This document shows positions 54,584 through 60,000 of a stretch of 60,000 nt of DNA, in pieces. The stretch spans positions 43,788,395 to 43,848,394 of the forward strand of contig NC_087062.1 of the NCBI RefSeq assembly GCF_963678635.1. The letters run 5' to 3'. The notes beneath the pieces were generated by a model. It searched no databases and was not told the origin of the DNA. It saw only the letters and a program-made list of their open reading frames with translations. The translations under genes were made by a program, and so were the position numbers. The stretch is from Symsagittifera roscoffensis. Taxonomy: Eukaryota > Xenacoelomorpha > Acoela > Convolutidae. Each line of letters opens with the position of its first letter. The first letter of the stretch is position 1.

Positions 54584-55473
54584 ATGGGTGATAGTACGTT
54601 TGCTGCCTATGACCCCCTCGATTTCAAGAGTGCTAAGTATCTGATAATGGCTAGTTCGGACAACCTCTACACGCCTCGCTCTCTCTTTTGGCCGGACGTG
54701 ACTTTCCTAACGGCTTCCAAACTGGATTGTGGGCAAGCAGTGGGCATGGCGATAAACGTGAACCTGACTGTCAGTATGGATCCACAAGTAATGATAATAG
54801 CTGGCTCGAATGATCTCCTACAAAGCAGAGAATTATTGACTCGACTCACGGATGGATCAGTTCACAGCAATGAGGTCATGGGACAAGCAACCATGGTGCT
54901 CCTTTCGGCCATGACTGAGGTGGAGACTGTTTTCGTGGTGCATCTGACTAGTATGTGGGGAATATTGTTTTTGTGTTATCATCAGGATTTGTTGCACTGC
55001 CGGGACCATTGCAGTTTGTGTACAAGATGGTTACCACGCTAACATAAGGACAATTCAACGTAATCATTCCCGCGCCGAACAGATCTGTCGATCACAGAAA
55101 CTACTATCCTCTTCGCTCTGAACTTCTTGCTTTCTGGGCGGGCATCTCGAACGCCATCCAGGGATCCAAGGAGCATAGCACAACTCGTGTGGTGCTGAAT
55201 GAAGTCCTGGTTTTGGAACTGTCCAACTTCGCCAGGTTGTTGAAAATGAGACCAGGACTGGATGACGACAACAAATTGGTACAACATGTGGCAAATGACC
55301 TCTGGTTCAGGCAAGTGGATCACGTAAAGAATGCACAGGAAAGAATGGTTAGAAGAAATCTGACATCATCAGAAGAAGACCTCATGGGCACTGGCCTTGA
55401 AGACAAAGCCGCACACCAACTCATGGCTGTAATTGTCACCGAGAGTGTGTATATTGGGAGAAGACGCTTTTGA
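54584..55473 (+). pseudogene. SGNH-hydrolase-like domain 2, broken
   Basis: Begins MGDSTFAAYDPLDFKSAKYL, with GDS at the start (block I), then VNLTVSMDPQVMIIAGSNDL, where GSND gives block III at ~67 residues. After a frame change near 54930, FNVIIPAPNRSVDHRNYYPL continues the fold, and 55189-55473 adds a helical part (LNEVLVLELSNFARLLKMRP, DDDNKLVQHVANDLWF). Two such domains in a row in one reading frame is unusual. The substrate cannot be guessed. Confidence 0.45.
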
Positions 55474-56260
55474 ACATGCTCCAGCAGTAATTAAGGAATT
55501 ACACGTGTACCTGAAGAACTTGTTGAACGAGAGGAAGCTAGCTAGACGCATGGTGCTATAAATGATGCAGTGTAAACACGGTGTCAATGGCAAGTACCAG
55601 GCTGACGTTTCAGCCACAAAAGCACAATATAAATGATCTGACGCAATCCTGGGAGGAATGGGAGTGGTATGGACGCCATTCTTCTTGTCCACCCTCTATC
55701 CGGGGCCCTCCAGGAACGTGTTCGCGAGCTTCGTGAAAGATATCAAGAAACTGTCGATCGGCCTAGTGTGGGCATTGTATGTGACGTTTGGCCATGAAAA
55801 ATTCGTGAAGTGACCAGCGAATCTCTTCACTCAAGCGCTAGCCGACCTGAGGTTAGATGGGCTCCTCACCCTACTCACGATGACATACGGTCGATTGGAC
55901 GACCTGTGCGTGCTCCTGCGTTACCCTGAGCAAATACAGGGGACGAACACAGAGCTCAATTTGCAGTTGGAAACCGCTTCCTATCGGAAGATGAAAGATT
56001 AGAGAATGCTCTTGGTCCAGTATTACCTACAACAGAACAGGAGTATCACGACAGAGGAAAGGTCGCAACGGGAACAAGTGAGTGCAAGAAGCATTGCGGC
56101 ATGCCTCTGCTAACAGATCTGGCCGAGATGATGCGGATTGATTCGCTGGCTCTCGTCTTTGAATTGAGAGAATCCATCAAATTAGTGTATGGACCGATGA
56201 TCTCGCTTGTTTTTTCTGACGTAAAGGTGAAAGCGTACAGGAATTCAGTATTATCTCAGT
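55474..56260 (+). pseudogene. Unrecognised coding relic, helical
   Basis: Coding-like stretches in alternating frames: KYQADVSATKAQYK, then DAILGGMGVVWTPFFLSTLY, GLVWALYVTFGHEK, ALADLRLDGLLTLLTMTYGR, LDDLCVLLRYPEQIQGTNTE and LTDLAEMMRIDSLALVFELR. Leu-rich helices dominate. Stops and shifts occur about every 150-250 bp. No family recognised. Confidence 0.4.
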
Positions 56261-56261
56261 A

Positions 56262-57221
56262 GTGGTCAACCTAGTCTCAGTAGTGGATTGTTCTGTGTTG
56301 AATTGGGTGGAACAAAAGGAGCTGAGAGGGCGTGCCAAGGGCGACAGGTTGTTTGGAAGAATAGCAGAGTCGGGATGGATTTTTATAGACTTCAACAATA
56401 ACCTTAAGTGTCGAATGCGCGGTGAAGGCCTTCTCCATATCCAGTTTAACCCTAAGATCTGGAATCTGCGACCAGTAGTGAAGGTTTTGGGAGAGGCGAT
56501 GCGAGTTCCCGCCTTGCTTGAAGGGTATGCACAGGAGAATCAGCACGTGTCCATTGCAGGGTCTATGCCACTACCGGACCAATGCCCTCGGTACCCGCCG
56601 ATAAGGGGGATGCTGCTTGGAGTCACGTCTCCTTTCATTGCCCTTTGCATCCTCGCAGAATAGAGAATGAGAAAGTGAATTGATGGGATTTATCCGAGCT
56701 TCATCAATTGAAATGTTGCGGCGATGCATACGTTTAATATTCAGTCTTCCTGATGCTTGGGGCCAAAAGAAGATCAAAGCCCCACCCTCCAGGAAACTCT
56801 GGGTTTCCTCTGATGTGTGGAATAACGTGTACGCACCAGCTCTTGATTGGTCCAGACTGAAGTTACCAGGAGGGGAAAAGTGGTGTTGTTTGAATTGTCA
56901 AGGGAGTATAGAGGAGGCATCTACATGACGGTGGACGAGCTGGCGCCACATGGCGATGTTTCGGTGAAATTCCTGATGAACGATGACTTATTTTACCATG
57001 CAGGAGACCTGATTGTGCCTTCTTGGCCCGACTTGGGCATGGATATGCGCCAGGGCCCTTCGGGACTGGATCGAAACCAGATGAAAATGATGATGATGCA
57101 CCGGAGGGGACGACGATCTAATGGAAGGGAAAGAAGAGAAAACGAACGGACTAGATTTAGGCGCGTTGGAGAGGAACTTGCTGGAGTATCAAATGGGAAG
57201 TCGATGGGCATCGATTGTTGA
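56262..57221 (+). pseudogene. Unrecognised coding relic
   Basis: 56262-56663 (133 codons) reads VVDCSVLNWVEQKELRGRAK, GRIAESGWIFIDFNNNLKCR and IQFNPKIWNLRPVVKVLGEA. After a frame change, 56847-57221 reads GGIYMTVDELAPHGDVSVKF, then LMNDDLFYHAGDLIVPSWPD, and ends in an Arg-rich run. A beta-rich appearance (alternating hydrophobic residues, FHIQFNP-like) could be a small folded domain, but I cannot name it. Confidence 0.4.
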
Positions 57222-57347
57222 TGACGCTATCTTCATTTATGTCCCCTAAAAAGTAGGCCTAGCATTGGACTCTCGGAGAGGAGATGCACAAAAACGGGAA
57301 GAACTCGAAGAGGGGAGTCATCCAGGAGAAGAAGAATTAATGAGACT

Positions 57348-57716
57348 ATGAGCGTATCCTTCCTGGGCACGTTGCCAGAGGAGGAATGGGAGAGATACCA
57401 AAGCGAACTGGAACGGAAAACGGGAGTAACTTGGAACCGAGTGGCTTTTATGGAGAGGACTTGGGACGTGATACGTAGGTACGGGACGCAGTTCGTAATG
57501 AAAGTGGGGTTGAATCAACCCATTATGCGCGAAGTTCTAGGGAAACTAATGAGCTCCACAGAGTCTGACGGTCTGACCAAGTCAGTCACGGAGGACAGTG
57601 CCGATGATTACCAGATCAGGAAAAAGCAACCCGTCAGGCGAGCCAAGAAAGGGCTGAAGAGATTGAAAGACAAATTAGGGGGCAAAAGAGTGAAACGATT
57701 AAAATGCAAAGGGTAA
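57348..57716 (+). pseudogene. Unrecognised open frame with basic C-terminus
   Basis: 122 codons: MSVSFLGTLPEEEWERYQSE, GVTWNRVAFMERTWDVIRRY, LGKLMSSTESDGLTKSVTED, then a Lys/Arg-rich end (RRAKKGLKRLKDKLGGKRVK). One of the longer intact frames of the block. The basic tail might bind nucleic acid; that is speculation. Confidence 0.4.
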
Positions 57717-57859
57717 TAAAGTCAAAAGCGAATATAGTAGTGACCTCTTTAGCAAAAGTGTCTTGCCCTGGGTGGGGAGAGAAAGAAAACCTGATACCAC
57801 CTATGTTATTGGCCTGCTTGATCTGAACAGCCTCGAAATCGAGAAAAAGCACACGAACC

Positions 57860-58332
57860 TTGGCAGACACGAAACCTGTAATGGAAGTCGTCAGCCAGTG
57901 TGGGTCTGGTGGGCTTGATGACTATAAGCCCTCGCGAACGAACAAGGCACGAATGAAGCTGGACGGACAACTCGACGTGGTCGAGTACAGAAGGGTTACA
58001 GTACCTGACTTAATCCACATGGGTGATCCTGCTATTTGGAGATGCTCAAGGCGAGAAACTCGGAGAGAAAGTAATTGATGGCTTGGAGTGAAAAGAGAGC
58101 AATGCAAGAATATCTACAAGAGTTGACGGAGAACTCCAATCTGAAACGAAAGGAGTACGCCACTGTAATGCAATCGGAGGCAAATGAAAATGGACTGCAA
58201 CAGCTGCTAAAAATTTTCTGGAGGGTCGCCCTTCAGAGGTACTTCGACAAGACCATAAACGCACGTTCAACGGTGGCGACGTATCGGGCATACCCATCCG
58301 TGAGGATCGATATGCAATGCAAGTACGATTAG
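57860..58332 (+). pseudogene. Unrecognised coding relic
   Basis: 57860-58078 (MADTKPVMEVVSQCGSGGLD, GQLDVVEYRRVTVPDLIHMG) runs into 58075-58332 in another frame (REQ-rich then LQQLLKIFWRVALQRYFDKT, STVATYRAYPSVRIDMQCKY). The 4 nt overlap of stop and ATG is probably a decayed continuous frame. No family recognised. Confidence 0.35.
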
Positions 58333-58494
58333 CATGATGCCTGATGGGAACTAAAAGATCGGAATACGGATATGAGGCTAGTAAATATTCGAGATCGAAG
58401 GAGAAGGGGGCAAACTGATGGAAGCCCTGCGAGTCTTGATCAGCAGAGACGAATCTGCGATAGCGTGGGCTAAACAAAATATGCCCTTCGTTTT

Positions 58495-59311
58495 GTGAGA
58501 TTCGTGGTTGATCGCATCCCCACTCCTGTGTTGCAAGAAAGTATAAAAGCCATTCGGCAAGGGGTAGTTGATCGTGAACGGATTTTTCTGAGGGCTCTGC
58601 TGGAGTTATATCAGGATATGGCGCTACAAATACCAACCATGGAGTCTAATGATGTGGAGAGCTACCTGAGACTGGATGAGAGAAGGAGATACTCTAATAA
58701 GCAACTCAGAGTGAGTCGTGAATCAATTGAGAGACCAAAGACCCAAAAGACTACGCAACCTTGAGCAAACTGGAATCATTTCAGTACATGTCAGGCATAC
58801 CCGGAATGGTGTATAACCTTTTGTGGACGAGCAAGCAAGGGATGCGTATTTTGATTTCGAACAGGTCATAATCCTCAATTTCTGGGCCGAAAGAGTGAAA
58901 GAAATCGGCATGTTGACAGTTGAACAGCGAAGACTGGGAATCATTTTAGAGAAACGAGTGGTTGAACCCTCGGTTCGGGAGTTGAAAGGGCAGGTGAGCT
59001 TTGAACATGATTCATAGGACGGCCTCTTCAGAACCAGCTTAGTAACCATGTGGGAGCTCATGATGCTTTCATGGTGCCCGCACCCGAACGCCGGTTTGAT
59101 ATAGGATATGACGGCGGACGTCGCACTTGATTTGGATGATGACGGAAGTCTGCATGATTTAGCCGTGATACACCATATATTGGCTCTGAAGATAGTGAAG
59201 CCGGATGCCAGAACAACCACGGATCAAGTGCCCCGATTGGATGAAGCAGAGCACTTAATGGCTCCAGCTGTGGGATGGAAGGAAACTTGTGTGGGACTGA
59301 TCATTGCTTGA
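58495..59311 (+). pseudogene. Unrecognised coding relic, helical
   Basis: Pieces at 58495-58764 (RIPTPVLQESIKAIRQGVVD, IFLRALLELYQDMALQIPTM), 58823-59017 (YFDFEQVIILNFWAERVKEI) and 59108-59311 (DVALDLDDDGSLHDLAVIHH). Mostly amphipathic helix patterns. Stops between pieces. No family recognised. Confidence 0.35.
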
Positions 59312-59359
59312 AAACGCTGATTGAACAACACCACCAACTAGCCGAATTAAAATGGAAGA

Positions 59360-59929
59360 TTGAGTATGTCGGACAAAAATGAGATGGAGTTAATTGCGGA
59401 TGGCTATGGAGTAACGGAAGTGAACCTGATTGCCGCTTTGGGATTTTACAGCATGACCAGCTCGATTGAGTCATTGGAACGCTTGGAGCATGCCCAAGGG
59501 GTGGTTACGTACTTGAAGGTGGAATTTTTCCGTGGAGCGTTACAGACGGAGCAGGAAATTGGAGGCGGGCGAGAAGCTCTGGAAAACGAGATAAATCTGA
59601 AAGATAGTGAGGCATATCATAAACCTACTGGCTCGAAATAACTGGTGGGTTCAAGCTCCGCACCATACTGCAACATTAATTTTCTAACGCGTATAGTGGT
59701 GTTGGATGCGAGGACACAACAGGTGATGATCGATCAACTCTTCTCGGTACCGAAATGCGTGAGGTTGGCCGGAATGTCCGAGAGGTCGCATGATTTGTTA
59801 CCAAAGATCATTCGGGCCGTTCGGAAGAGATCAGAAGGCGAGTTGCAAGAAGTAGTGGGTGAAAATTTCATGAAATTGAGTGAGTGTAATGTGAGTGAAT
59901 TCCAGAAGAGAAGACCCCACAAAAGATGA
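59360..59929 (+). pseudogene. Unrecognised coding relic reaching the window edge
   Basis: 59360-59641 (MSMSDKNEMELIADGYGVTE, ALGFYSMTSSIESLERLEHA) and 59645-59929 in the same register after a stop (NFLTRIVVLDARTQQVMIDQ, LFSVPKCVRLAGMSERSHDL, IIRAVRKRSEGELQEVVGEN). Coding-like composition continues to 60000, so the unit extends beyond this window. Confidence 0.4.
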
Positions 59930-60000
59930 GAAGGACGAAATGCATCAGATCATGACAGAAGTGGAACCGTTGCTAGAAGCTTCAGAATACCGGACCTGGA

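Noticed and set aside
52490-60000. Polinton/Maverick or DNA virus relic
   Set aside because: No protein-primed polymerase B, capsid, packaging ATPase or retroviral-type integrase of its own could be recognised in this block.

Overview
The window reads as AT-rich animal genomic DNA, probably from a marine invertebrate; the species cannot be fixed from the sequence. Three things point to an animal. A neurotransmitter-transporter gene (SLC6 family, closest by eye to serotonin/monoamine transporters) lies on the minus strand, split into short exons with GT-AG introns. There is a decayed Ty3/gypsy-type retroelement and a decayed hAT transposon. The rest is crowded with short interspersed repeats, several with tRNA-like promoter boxes. 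No bacterial-style operons, CRISPR arrays or rRNA were seen.

Layout. 1-26 kb has no gene I can support. It is AT-rich spacer filled with repeats: a minisatellite built on GCGGAATCC (2.37-2.88 kb), five copies of a ~0.53 kb element with a hairpin near each end (4.39-6.38 and 22.2-23.4 kb), a 407 bp non-autonomous hAT element with an 8 bp target duplication (6.41-6.82 kb), a 2.4 kb hAT element with terminal repeats, an 8 bp target duplication, a TATA box and a broken transposase (14.53-16.93 kb), and an ~85 bp satellite (25.39-26.13 kb). Weak candidate exons lie at 26.3-26.6 and 27.2-27.3 kb.

28.3-39.0 kb holds eleven minus-strand exons covering SLC6 transmembrane segments 2 to 12 and the C-terminal tail. 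All ten splice junctions agree in phase. The exon with TM1 and the N-terminus was not found. Introns carry several copies of the same interspersed repeats.

40-60 kb is different. After a zone of CCCTCC motifs and two tandem duplications with TATA-like boxes (41.6-42.84 kb), base composition becomes richer in G+C and a long, broken coding block runs to the window edge on the plus strand. 43.2-51.4 kb is a gag-pol series in the usual order: capsid-like region, zinc knuckle, aspartic protease, reverse transcriptase, RNase H, integrase, tail. 52.5-60 kb encodes fragments of one or more large proteins that I do not recognise, apart from a coiled coil and two stretches carrying SGNH-hydrolase-like blocks. 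No second LTR is visible between the two blocks and both are decayed in the same way. They may therefore be one very large retroelement with an extra SGNH-type reading frame, inserted upstream of, or in the first intron of, the transporter gene. This is the most interesting lead in the window, and it is inference.
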